This document shows positions 33,932 to 44,089 of a DNA stretch of 64,000 nucleotides, piece after piece. Position numbers and translations under genes: made by a program. Under the pieces are notes generated by a model that saw only the letters and a list, made by a program, of their open reading frames with translations, had not been told where the DNA came from and ran no database searches. Within the stretch, counting starts at the first letter, position 1. Every line of letters starts with the position of its first letter. The stretch is from Basidiobolus meristosporus CBS 931.73 (Eukaryota > Basidiobolomycota > Basidiobolomycetes > Basidiobolales > Basidiobolaceae): assembly GCA_002104905.1 (NCBI GenBank), contig MCFE01000073.1, forward strand, positions 62,001 to 126,000, read 5' to 3'.

Positions 33932-36900
33932 GATACTGCTACAAGAAAGAGGCTCTAGGGATATTGTCATGAGAGAAGAATGCCCTACTAATGTGGGAGA
34001 GGAAGCCTTAGAGTACCAGAAGAAAGAACAGTGTGCCCTTAATTGCATATGCCTTAATGTTAAAGACAAATTGCTAACTCAATGCTCAAGAGCAAAAGTG
34101 GCAAAGAATGCCTGAAAGGCTTTAGAAGACACCTACCAGTCATGTTCAGCTGCCAAGAAGATGTATTTGAGACAAAAATCTTTTACTACAAAGATGCTGC
34201 CAGGAGAAGAAATGAAATATCTAATTAACAGATTTACCCTGCTGATAGATGAAATGGAACCTGTGGGTATACCAACTGCTGATGAAGATGTGCTAGTTAC
34301 CATCCTGAACAGTCTGAAAGACAGGTTTCAGGGCCTTGTATCAGCCCTAGTATCCAGAATGGAAGATTTGACCTTAAATTATGTATTTGGAAGGCTCCTG
34401 GATGAAGAATTAAGAAAATCAAGTGCCAGTAAGAAGGAAGAAGAAAATGATTTAATAAGCAATGTTAACCAACAAAGGAGGTACCCAAGACGTTACAAAA
34501 GCAACAGCAGCTTCTTTTACAACTACTGCAAAAGGAAAGAACACACATCAGACCGGTACCTTAAGAAGAAAGATAGTCAGCAGAAAATGCCTGAATATGG
34601 AACTGCTGCAACATCTGAAGAGAGACTATTCATATCTGCACTACATATGACTGCAAACAAGGATTCTCAGATGTGGTACATTGAATCTGGAGCATCTCAA
34701 CACTTTACATACCAAAAAGAACTTTTTACCCAATATCAAGAGATTCCAATTAAGAAGGTTTTCATGGCTCACTATAGAACACTCAATGCAGTGGGAGAAG
34801 GAACAATACAAGTAAACCTAAGAAGCAGTGAAGGAAACCATGCACTGACCTTTAAAGAAGTACTCTATGTACCAGAAAGAGCCAAGAACCAATTTTCTGT
34901 AAGCAAGGCCACTGCAGAAGGACTCAGTTTCAGCTTTGACAATTCCAGATTCAAGATCACTGATCAAATGGTGCCTATATTGCTTTTGGTATCAGAGATC
35001 AGAATCTATACAATTTGACTTATATTCCATCATTTTTTGAAGCCAATATAAGTAACTTATATGAAGAAACACAAATGCTTTGGCACAGGAGATTTGGGCA
35101 CATCAATTTTGATTAAATGCACAATATGATCAAAGATCAGTTAACTTCTGGAGTAAAAATGGAGCCCCCAGATATTTTGGAGCACTGTGAAGCCTGCATA
35201 TATGGGAAACAAGCCAGACAATCATTCAAGAGCTTGGGGCTGATCAAAACTAAGAAAAAGTCAAATCTAATTCACTCATATTTGTGTGTACCTATGCAAA
35301 ATTTATCTTTAGACAGGATAAAGTATTTAATCACCTTTATTGAGGATTATACAAGATACACATGGGTCTACTTCATGGAGAGAAAGGAAGAAGCTCTGTC
35401 TAAGCTCAGGGAGCTTAAGGCCATGGTGGAGAGAAAAACTGGTGAAAAAATCAAGAAAAATACGCACTGACAATGGTGCAGAGTATACCTTAAAACTCTT
35501 GATTCACATCTGCAAAATTCATGGGATAAAGCAAGACACTACTGTACCATACTCTCCACAGCAAGATGGAGTAGCAGAGCGTACTAACAGATCCATAATT
35601 GACATGGCAAGGTCTATGATCCATGATCAAAAATTATCCTATGATTTTTGGGTGGAATCAGTTTCCACTGCTGTATACCTTTAAAATAGGAGTTATAACA
35701 GAATGCTTTGTGATTCTACTCCATTTAAAGCATGGTATGGATACAAACCAAGTGCAGAACATCTAAGAATATTTGGGTGTGCAGCATATGCCAAGAAACT
35801 GCCCAGAAATCAGTCAAAATTTTAGCCATAAAGTGTTAAATGCATATTTTTGGGCTACAGCAATGAGAGTAAAGCATACAGACTCTATAATACCAAAGGA
35901 AAGAAGCTGATCAAGTACAGGGATGTATTATTTGATGAAAATTCAATATTTTTACAAAAAGTGACATCTGATGATCACAAAAACCTGATCTCAAGTCCAC
36001 CAATTGTCAGGATTGAATCAGAGCAAACTAATGAGAATTTTTTCACTCCAGAGGACTCTACAACCATAGTTCAGCCAGAATCAGTGCCCAGGAATATCCC
36101 AGAAGTGATCATACCAGGATCAAATGCCCGGAGATCCAATTGGACAAAAAATAGCCCAAATTACTATATCAATGAGGGTACAAACTTCAACTATGCCTAC
36201 TCGGTACATATTGATGAACCCTGGACTGTGAAAGAGGCCCCAATTAGCCCTCAGACAAAGTTTTGGAGATCTGCAATGACTGAGAAATATCAGGCCCTGC
36301 TGGAAAATCAAACCTGTGACTTAGTTAAACTACCAATCAACCAAAAATCAATTGGATGCAGATAGGTCTTCAAGACAAAATACAAGGCTGATAGTACAAT
36401 TGAAAGACAGAGAGCAAGAGTTGTGGCCAAAGGATACTCTCAAACAACAGGACTTGACTATACTGAGACCTGTGTACCAGTAGCCAAGCTTATTTCCATC
36501 AGTTTAATATTGGCTATTGAAGCCAAATATAAGTTTTTTATTCATCAAATGGATGTAAAAACTGTATTTTTAAATGCAGAACTTGATGAGGATGTGTATA
36601 TAGCCCAGCCCAATGGGTTTGCTGACCAAGATAACCCCCATTTGGTCTGCAAGCTTAAAAAGTTACTAAATGGTCTCAGACTATCACCAAGAGCCTGGAA
36701 TTGCAAGATAGATTTTTATATGGAATCTTTGAGTTTCAAAAGCATTAATGCTGACTATAGTATAAGCTATAAGCCAGATAGAGCCAATCCAGTTCTATTT
36801 GCTCTATACGTGGATGATCTTATTACAGTCACCAATAACATAAAAACATTGGAAGAGACTAAATCCAGCCTATATAAGGAGTTCAAGATGTCCATTCTAA

Positions 36901-37366
36901 GAGGACTCAACTACTACCTAGGGATGAAGTTCTCCATAGACAGAAGTACCCAGACTATGACCTTAAGCCAATCCAAGTATATTCAAGATATACTGAAGAG
37001 GTACCAAACGGAAGACTGTAAACCAGCAGCTATCCCAATGGAAACAAACCTTAACTTGGTCAAAACGCAACCAAATCAAGAGAGCTTGGTGCCATCTGAA
37101 AGCCCTGACTTTCCTTATCAATCTATGGTCGGCAATCTGATGTATATCATGCTTGGAACACATCCAGATATCTCATATTCAGTGGGAGTTGTCAGCCAAC
37201 ATAATCAGAACTATGGATCTGATCATATTGCAGCAGTTAAGCGGATTTTTAGATACCTAAAAGGAACAGCTGATATCTGCTTAAGATATACTTATAAGGA
37301 TTCAGAACAGGATCTTGTGGGATACTCTGATGCTGATTGGGGACAAAATTTAGAAGACAGAAGATC
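33932..37366 (+). pseudogene. C2A gag-pol polyprotein, main part, broken
   Basis: Continues the C2 gag after C1m. 34161-35018 carries gag with a degenerate knuckle (FFYNYCKRKEHTSDRY) and the protease site altered to MWYIESGASQHF (Asp-Ser-Gly changed to Glu-Ser-Gly). Then come integrase pieces (CEACIYGKQA, RTDNGAEYT, GVAERTNRS), RT (CRxVFKTKY..., YVDDLIT) and RNase H (GYSDADWGQNLEDRRS), ending at about 37366 in an inverted junction with C2b. Stops or frame changes occur near 34113, 35018, 35115, 35470, 35684, 35823 and 36363. Confidence 0.92.
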
Positions 37367-39732
37367 ATTGCAGATCTCCAAAACTTCATCTGAGGGCTAT
37401 TTAGGGCCTCTTTTACAGTCTGGGGTTCATCAATATGGACCAAATAGGCATAGGCTAAGTTTGTACTCTTATTGATATAGTAATTTGGGCTATTTCTTGT
37501 CTGATTGGATCTCTGGGCATTTGATACTAGAATGATTACTTCTGGGATATTCCTGGGCACTGATTCTGGCTAAACCATGGTTGTAGAGTCCTCTGGAGTG
37601 AAAAAACTTTCATTGTTTTGCTCTGATTCAATCCTGACAATTGGTGGACTTGAGATCAAATTTTGGTCATCATCTGATGTCATTTTTTGTAAAAATTTTG
37701 AATTTTCATCAAACAGCCCATCCCTGGACTTGATCAGCTTCTTTGCTTTGGTATTGTAGAGTCCGTATGCCTTACTCTCATTGCAGTAGCTCAAAAATAT
37801 GCATTTTAAACTTTTTGGCTCAAATTTTGTATGATATCCGGCCAGTTTTTTGGCATATGCGGTACACACAAATATTCTTAGATGTTCTGCACTTGGTTTG
37901 TATCCATACCATGCTCTAAATGGAGTAGAATCACAAAGCATTCTGTTATAACTCCTATTTTAAAGGTATACAGCAGTGGCAACTGATTCCGCCCAAAAAT
38001 CATAGGATAATTTTTGATCATGGATCATAGTTCTTGCCATATCAATTATTGATCTGTTAGCTTGTCTACTACTGCATTTTGCTGTGGGGAGTATGGTACG
38101 GTAGTCTCTTGCTTTATCCCATGAATTTTGCAGAAGTAGATGAAGCATTTTGAGGTATATTGTCCACCATTGTCAGAGCGTATTTTCTTGATTTTTTCAC
38201 CAGTTTCTCTCTCCACCACGGCTTTAAACTCCCTGAACTTAGACAGAGCTTCTTTCTTTCTCTCCATGAAGTAGACCCCTGTATATCTTGTATAATCATC
38301 AATAAAAGTTTTGATTGACCCAGAGCTCTTGAACGGTTGTCTGGCTTGTTTCCCATATATGCAGGCTTCACAGTGCTCCAAATTAGCTGGGGGAGCAATT
38401 TTCACTCTAGAAATTAGCTGATCTTTGATCATTTTGCGCAAATAATCAAAATTGATGTGTCCAAATCTCCTGTGCCAAAGCATTGGTGTTTCTTCATTTA
38501 AGTTACTTATATTGGCTTCCAAATATGATGGAATATAAGTCAACAAGTATAGATTCTGATCTCTGATGCCCAAAGCAATATGGGCACCATTTTGATCAGT
38601 GATCTTGCATCCAGAATTGTCAAAACTGAAACTGAGTCCTTTTGCTGTGGCCTTGCTTACAGAGAGTAGGTTCTTGGCTATCTCTGGTACATAGAGTACT
38701 TCTTTAAAGGTCAGTGTATGGCTTCCTTCACTGCTTCTAAGGTTTACTGGAATAGTTCCTTCTCCCACTGCATCAAGTGTCCTATTGTCACCCATGAAAA
38801 CCTTCTTAATTGGAATCTCTTGACATTGGGTAAAAAGTACTTTTTGGTGTGTAAAGTGTTGCAAAGCTCCAGAGTCAATATACCACGTCTAAGAATCCTT
38901 GCTTGTGGTCATATTTAGTGCAGATATGAATAGTCTATCTTCAGTTGTTGCAGCATTTCCATATTCAGGCTTCTTTTGCTGATAATCTCTCTTTTTGAGA
39001 CTCTGGTCTGATGTGTGTCCTTTCCTTTTGCAGTAGTTGCAAAACAGGTTGCTGTTGCCTTTGTAGGGTCTTGGGTACCTCCTTTGTTAGCTATCATTGC
39101 TTATTAAAGCATTTTCTTCTTCCTTCTTATTGGAGCTTGATTTTCTTAATTCTTCATCCAGGAGCCTTCCATATATGTAATTTAAGGTCAAGTCTTCAGT
39201 TCTGGACTCTAGGGCTGATACAAGTCCCTGAAACTTGTCTGTCAGGCTATTCAGGATGGTAACTATTACATCCTCATCAGTAGTTGGTACACCCACAGAT
39301 TCCATTTCATCTACCAGCAGGGTAATTCTGTTAATTAGATTTTTCATTTCTTCTCCTGGCAGCATCTTTGTAGTAAAGAATTTTTGTCTCAGATACATCT
39401 TCTTGGCAGCTGAACATGACTGGTAGGTGTCTTCTAATGCCTTAAAGCATTCTTTGCCATTTTTGCTCTTGAGTATTGAGTTAGCAATTTGTCTTTAACA
39501 TTAAGGCAAATGCAGTGAAAGGCACTTTGTTCTTTTGTCTGGTACTTCAAGGCTTCCTTTCCCACGTTTTTAGGAGGGCATACTTCTCCCATGACAATAT
39601 CCCAAAGGCCTCTTTCTTGTAGCAGCATCTTCATTTTCACCTTCCACACTTGGTAGTTAGATCCATCCAACTTTTCAGCAGAGGGAAAAATTCCAGTAAT
39701 AGCAGTAGTGGACATTGCAGAGAGTAACAGCT
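37367..39732 (-). pseudogene. C2b gag-pol, truncated and broken
   Basis: Gag KLDGSNYQVWKVKMKMLLQERG, UBN2-type body (39398-39087), a Cys-poor knuckle region near 39030, and the protease motif IDSGALQHF (frame broken by a stop at 38888). Integrase is 38864-37570 with H.RFGHINFDYL, CEACIYGKQA and RSDNGGQYTS. It ends in the integrase-RT linker. It pairs as an inverted copy of C2A 29127-36270. Confidence 0.88.
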
Positions 39733-39746
39733 TGGGGCTCATAACC

Positions 39747-40095
39747 TGTTGTAAGAGTCTTGGAGATATTGGAAGTGATTGGGAGGACAAGTAGATTATG
39801 TGGTTTTCACTTAATGATTTATTGAATGTAAAGTAGTATTTATACTTTTACATGGTCTTGGCATTACAAACACATAGAATAGGTTAAGGAAGGTCCCAAG
39901 AGCATGTGTGCAAAGTTTGGGGCTGTTTGGACAACTTTGAGAATTTTCATGTTCTGGGTACCTGGTATTTTGGTGAAAATATTCCAAGTAAATCCCAACA
40001 AGGAATTTGGTCAGTATTCTCTAGGATTTGAAGGAGATGATCTAAGTGACTAAGTTAGATGAATATTTAGGTGGAAATACAACTTTTTTACAACA
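39747..40095 (-). repeat. C2b 5' LTR
   Basis: 349 bp; with the primer site inside it and gypsy RT sequence outside it. Confidence 0.9.
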
Positions 40096-40252
40096 GTATG
40101 AGGTATTTATTCTTCATGGTAACTGAGTTGAGGGCTCTGTAGTCAATACACATCCTAAGAGTTCCATCCTACTTCTTCACAAAAAGAACTGGTGCTCCCC
40201 AAGGTGACTTGCTGGGTCTGATATATCCTTGCTCCAGTAACTAATCTATTTG

Positions 40253-41862
40253 TCACTTCATCTCTTCCAACTCCAATGGACTCATTCTGTAAGGTGTCTT
40301 ACTCACTGGGGGGCTATTTCCTGTGTCAATGGCATGATATACATCTCTGACTGGTGGTAGGCTTACAAGTTCATCAGGAAATATGTCTGAATATTCCTTC
40401 AAAAGAGTCTGGACTTTTTGTGGTACTGGTGTAGGGGAATCCTCCTGTAATACTGCCATGAGGAACATCTGGGTGCTTTTTCTTGGTGCTCTACAGAACT
40501 GTGTCTTGCTAAGTTCACTTGTTTCACACACACTGGAATTGACCAAGTTAAAAACCAGTCTGGCAGCTAATAGCTACCAGGTCTTGTTGTCCTTCTGTAT
40601 CTGAGTAGCATGGGTTCTCCAGTTGATTGATGGATTACAACAAAATAGCCAGGCTTTCCCAAGTACAAGGTCAAACTTGCAGTTCCCAAATATATAGGCC
40701 TGTAGATCTTGTTCATAGTCATTGATCTTCATCCTTACTGGCTGAGTAATACAGTTGATTATGTGAGAGTTCCCATCAGCTGTTGAGACTGAAGTTGATT
40801 TAGTGGGTTCCAAGTTGATTCCAGCTTTTAAAGCAAATTGTTCTGATATGTACTTGTGCAATGCTCCAGAGTCAATTGTGATTTTGGCAGGTACTCCATT
40901 GATTACTCCATTCAAGTATAATAGCTTTCCTGAGTTTGAGGTCATCTGGGAAACGTATTCTTCTGTCATATGGAAGGTGAGCTCTGGGTCTTCTTCAAGT
41001 TCATCCTCCATGCTACTTTGCTCCAGGGCATCATTATAGTTGAAGGTTCTTGATGGCTGGTATCCATTTCTTCTTTGAGGGCAGTACTTTGCAATATGTC
41101 CCTGCTGGTGGCAGCTGAAGCAAAGTCCTTTCTTCTTACATTCTTCTGAGGTAGGATTCTTCTGCATAGCATCTATTTCCATTGGCACTGCTTCTGATTG
41201 TCTTCTTTCATAGAGATTGTAGCCTCTCTGATTAGTCATTGTGGGCTTCCCAACTCCAAACATGGCTGAGTCATAGTCAATGGCAATCTTGATGGCTTCT
41301 TCAATAGTCTGAGGTCTTTGATAATGCACTTCCTTACAAGTTCTCTCTTTCAACCCATCAATAAAGTATTCAACTTGATCCAGAGGGTCCATTCTTTCAA
41401 TTTGTCCAAGTAGACATCTATATTCATAGATGTACTCTGGACTATTCCTTTCTGTCTGAGTGTCTTCAGCTTTCTTCTTAGTAGTGTCTGCTGGTGTGGA
41501 GGTTTGAAGGCATCCTGAATTTCTGGCACAAACTCATCCCAGGTAGAGATTGTGCAGCATCCCATCATGGTGGATGACCTGATCTTGTTGTGGTACCACT
41601 GTAAAGCTGCATCTGCCAGGTAAGAGGCTGCATAATGTAACTTGCTTTCTGGAGCAATTCCCTTAGCCTTGAAAGCTTCTTCAATCTGGAAGAGCCAAGT
41701 TCCCAGGTTTTCATTGACTCTACCATGGTACTGGTTGACTTTCACACTAAAGTTGCCCTTGACAGGGTTTTGCTGGCTTTGGGCCATGGTAGTCATTCCT
41801 TGTTGTTGCTGCTGGGCCAGGATTTGCTGCATAGCATTCTTCCATTCTTGATTTTCAGACAT
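40253..41862 (-). pseudogene. G3 gag, protease and start of RT, broken
   Basis: Gag MSENQEWKNAMQQIL (41862), capsid region to about 41350, then a long frame 41392-40574 with an intact zinc knuckle CFSCHQQGHIAKYC and an aspartic protease motif ITIDSGALHKY. The pre-RT frame 40546-40253 follows. It is the best reference for what G1 and G2 have lost in this segment. Only about two frame changes separate the pieces. Confidence 0.9.
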
Positions 41863-41920
41863 CTTGAGGGAGGCTTCTTCTTTCTTCAGGAGGAAGGTCT
41901 CTTGTTATTGCTGCTACCAA

Positions 41921-42287
41921 TGTTACAAGTCTTGGTATAAGAGTTGTAGAGGAATAGGGAGTTTAGCTAGTATTGTATTCACTAAAACTTGAACTGATCT
42001 TTATTGAGGTTCCAGCAGCTCCTTATACATATTTTGCCAAATCAATTGCTGACTATTTGTATTTCCTAATGTAGGTTGTGCTGATGACTCATTTGATAGC
42101 ATTTTCATCACCCAATAAGATCCTACTTAATATATCTATTTCTGTCTGATAAGGATCTGCTGATTCATTTGCTGACTAATGCTACTGATATAATAGATAA
42201 TACTGATATACTGATAACCTAAACATATACAAATTGATTTGACTAAAAACTGATCTAACTTAAACATTCAAGCAGCAGATCATAACA
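41921..42287 (-). repeat. G3 5' LTR
   Basis: 367 bp, closely similar to the G1 5' LTR (15505-15869), with the same outer copia-2 junction. Confidence 0.9.
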
Positions 42288-42796
42288 ACTTAAGATACAC
42301 TTATAAGAATTCAGAACAGGATCTGGTGGGATACTATGATGCAGATTGGGGACAAAATTTAGAAGACAGAAGATCCACCACAGGATACACCTTTCATTAC
42401 TATCAAGGAGCAATTTCATGGAAATCAAGAAAGCAACCAACTGTAGCACTTTTTACCACAAAAGCAGAGTATATGGCAGCCTGTGAAGCTACAAAAAAAG
42501 CAATGTGGCTAAGAAAGCTTTTTACAGATTTAGGCCTATGTCAAAAAACGCCAATTACTTTATTTCAAGATAATCAAGGATGTATACAATTAGGTAGAAA
42601 TCCAGCATTTTATGCTAGAGCTGAGCACATAGATATTAGACATGATTTCATATGTGAAGCTATAGAGAATAGCTTAGTTAGCTTAGTTTACTGTCCTACA
42701 GATGAAATAATTGCAGACGTATTTACCAAACCATTAGCTAGAGACAAGATAGAATATCTTAGGTCAAAATTTGGACTAGTCAGTATGAGCATTTAA
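42288..42796 (+). pseudogene. C2A RNase H C-terminal part
   Basis: Open for 156 residues: YDADWGQNLEDRRSTTGYTF, then LFTTKAEYMAACEATKKAMWL (TKAEYMA where the family has STTEAEY), through HIDIRHDFICEAIEN and VFTKPLAR, to its stop. It is the 3' coding end of C2A, or a recombined copia-2 of the same family. It is followed by the polypurine tract GAGTGGGAG. Confidence 0.9.
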
Positions 42797-42807
42797 CTGA
42801 GTGGGAG

Positions 42808-43887
42808 TGTTGTAAAAATTTGTATTTGCACCTAAATATTCACCTAATTTAGTTACTTAGATCATTAGACTTGTTCTGTTGGACAGTGCCACATTGTGCC
42901 ATGAGTGCCAAATGATGCCATAGTGTGCCAGAGAGGCCAAGTGAGCCTATACCTGGCCACAGAGTGTGAAACATAGATCTGCATCTTAATGCAAAGCAGC
43001 CCCTGTGCTTCACCTATGATGCAGGAGAAAATCCATTTTTGACGTTTTTTTGTGGATCAATATTGTGCAGGATGTGTAAGAGCACTAAAGGATTGAAGAT
43101 ATACATCTGGTACTCAATACTCATGGCATTCTGAATCTAGCTCCTATGGCTTGTTTCATGTCATAAAATGCATGGCACTATCTTGGTCCACTGGTACTAT
43201 CTGGCACTATATTTAAATATTACCCCTAAAGTAAGATCAATACAAAGCACTTATAGAGCCGGATAGTACCAGTGGACCAAGATAGTGCCATGCATTTTTG
43301 TGACATGTTACAAGTCACAGGAGCTAGATTCAGAGTGCCATAGGTATTGAGTACCAGATGCATATCTTCAATCCTTTTGTGCACTTACACATCCTGTACA
43401 ACATATACCTAAAAAAGGTCAAAAATGGACTTTCTCCATCACAATGTGTGAAACACAGAGGCTGCTTTGTATGAAGATGCAGAGCTGTGCTGCACACTCT
43501 GTGGCCAAGTGTAGGCTCACTTAGCCTCCCTAGCACACTATGGCATCATTTGGCACTCATGGCTCAATTTGGCACTATCCAACAAAACAAGTCTATTACT
43601 TTCATATCCTAGAGAATACTGACCAAATTCCTTGTTGGGATTTACTTAGATTATTTTCACCAAAATACCAGGTACCCAGAACATGAAAACTCTCAAAGTT
43701 GTCCAAACAGTCCCAAACTTTGCACACATGCTCTTGGGACCTTCCTTGACCTATTCTATGTGCTTGTAATGCCAAGACCATGTGAAAGTATAAACACTAC
43801 TTTCACATTCAATAAATCAATAAGTGAAAACCACATGATCTGCTTGCTCTCTCAATCTCTTCCAATATCTCCAAGACTCTTACAACA
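42808..43887 (+). repeat. C2A 3' LTR, interrupted by a miniature transposon
   Basis: 42808-42867 plus 43594-43887, with TGTTGTAAAAA...CTCTTACAACA ends. Removing the 726-bp insert and one copy of the 5-bp flank leaves about 349 bp, the normal copia-2 LTR size. Confidence 0.9.
42868..43593. mobile_element. 726-bp palindromic miniature inverted-repeat transposon (MITE)
   Basis: The left end GACTTGTTCTGTTGGACAGT and the right end ACTATCCAACAAAACAAGTC are inverted repeats. The complementarity continues inward for about 330 bp per arm, around an unpaired centre near 43210-43255. The flanks CATTA (42863-42867) and TATTA (43594-43598) look like a 4-5 bp target duplication. There is no reading frame for a transposase, so it is non-autonomous. 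A matching end occurs at 6287-6363, beside a DDE transposase relic. Confidence 0.88.
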
Positions 43888-44089
43888 GTCCCAGGAATAT
43901 GTGTGCAAAGTTTGGGGGCTTTTGGACAATTTTGAGAAAGATCATGATCTGGGTACCTGATAATTTGGTGAAAATATTCTGCATAAGTCCCAACAAGAAA
44001 TTTGGTCAGGACAGAATGCCAATCCACAAATAAGAGCTATGTGACTAAGTTAGCATGAATATTTTGGTGACAACTTAATAATTACAACA
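43888..44089 (-). repeat. C3 3' LTR, right piece
   Basis: Matches the inner part of the C3 5' LTR ('tgggggcttttg', 'cataagtcccaacaagaaatttggtcagg') and ends ATTACAACA. Together with 28624-28775 it rebuilds one LTR. Confidence 0.87.

Larger units (their letters stand above)
37367..40095 (-). mobile_element. Ty1/copia fragment C2b (5' LTR to mid-pol), inverted relative to C2A
   Basis: Has a 5' LTR (39747-40095), a primer site (39734-39746), gag (from 39790), protease, integrase and the linker up to FWRSAM. It then joins C2A tail-to-tail near 37366. The 3' half and 3' LTR are absent. The RT-side neighbour on the right is gypsy G3, interrupted inside its RT codons. Integrase has an extra deletion removing the first catalytic Asp region (SIK joined to TFIDDYTRYTG). 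Confidence 0.88.
40096..42287 (-). mobile_element. Ty3/gypsy fragment G3 (5' LTR, gag, protease, start of RT)
   Basis: 5' LTR 41921-42287, gag from 41862 and protease, running to the RT codons for NKYPIPW where C2b interrupts. The rest of the element is missing. Its LTR joins copia-2 at the same base as G1, implying a shared ancestral junction. Confidence 0.9.
28776..43887 (+). mobile_element. Ty1/copia retrotransposon C2A, a composite host for several insertions
   Basis: Its 5' LTR is 28776-29122 and its 3' LTR is 42808-43887 (the latter enlarged by a 726-bp miniature transposon). The flanks ATCCC (28771-28775) and GTCCC (43888-43892) are a 5-bp duplication in the C3 LTR. Coding sequence runs 29127-29244, 33932-37366 and 42288-42796. 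Insertions within it are C1m in gag and a block of C2b plus G3 in RNase H. An 87-bp stretch of RNase H appears on both sides of that block. Confidence 0.82.

Noticed and set aside
42863-43598. TTA target duplication that would assign the MITE firmly to Harbinger
   Set aside because: A 3-bp TTA is possible, but the visible match is 4-5 bp (CATTA/TATTA), so the superfamily is left open.
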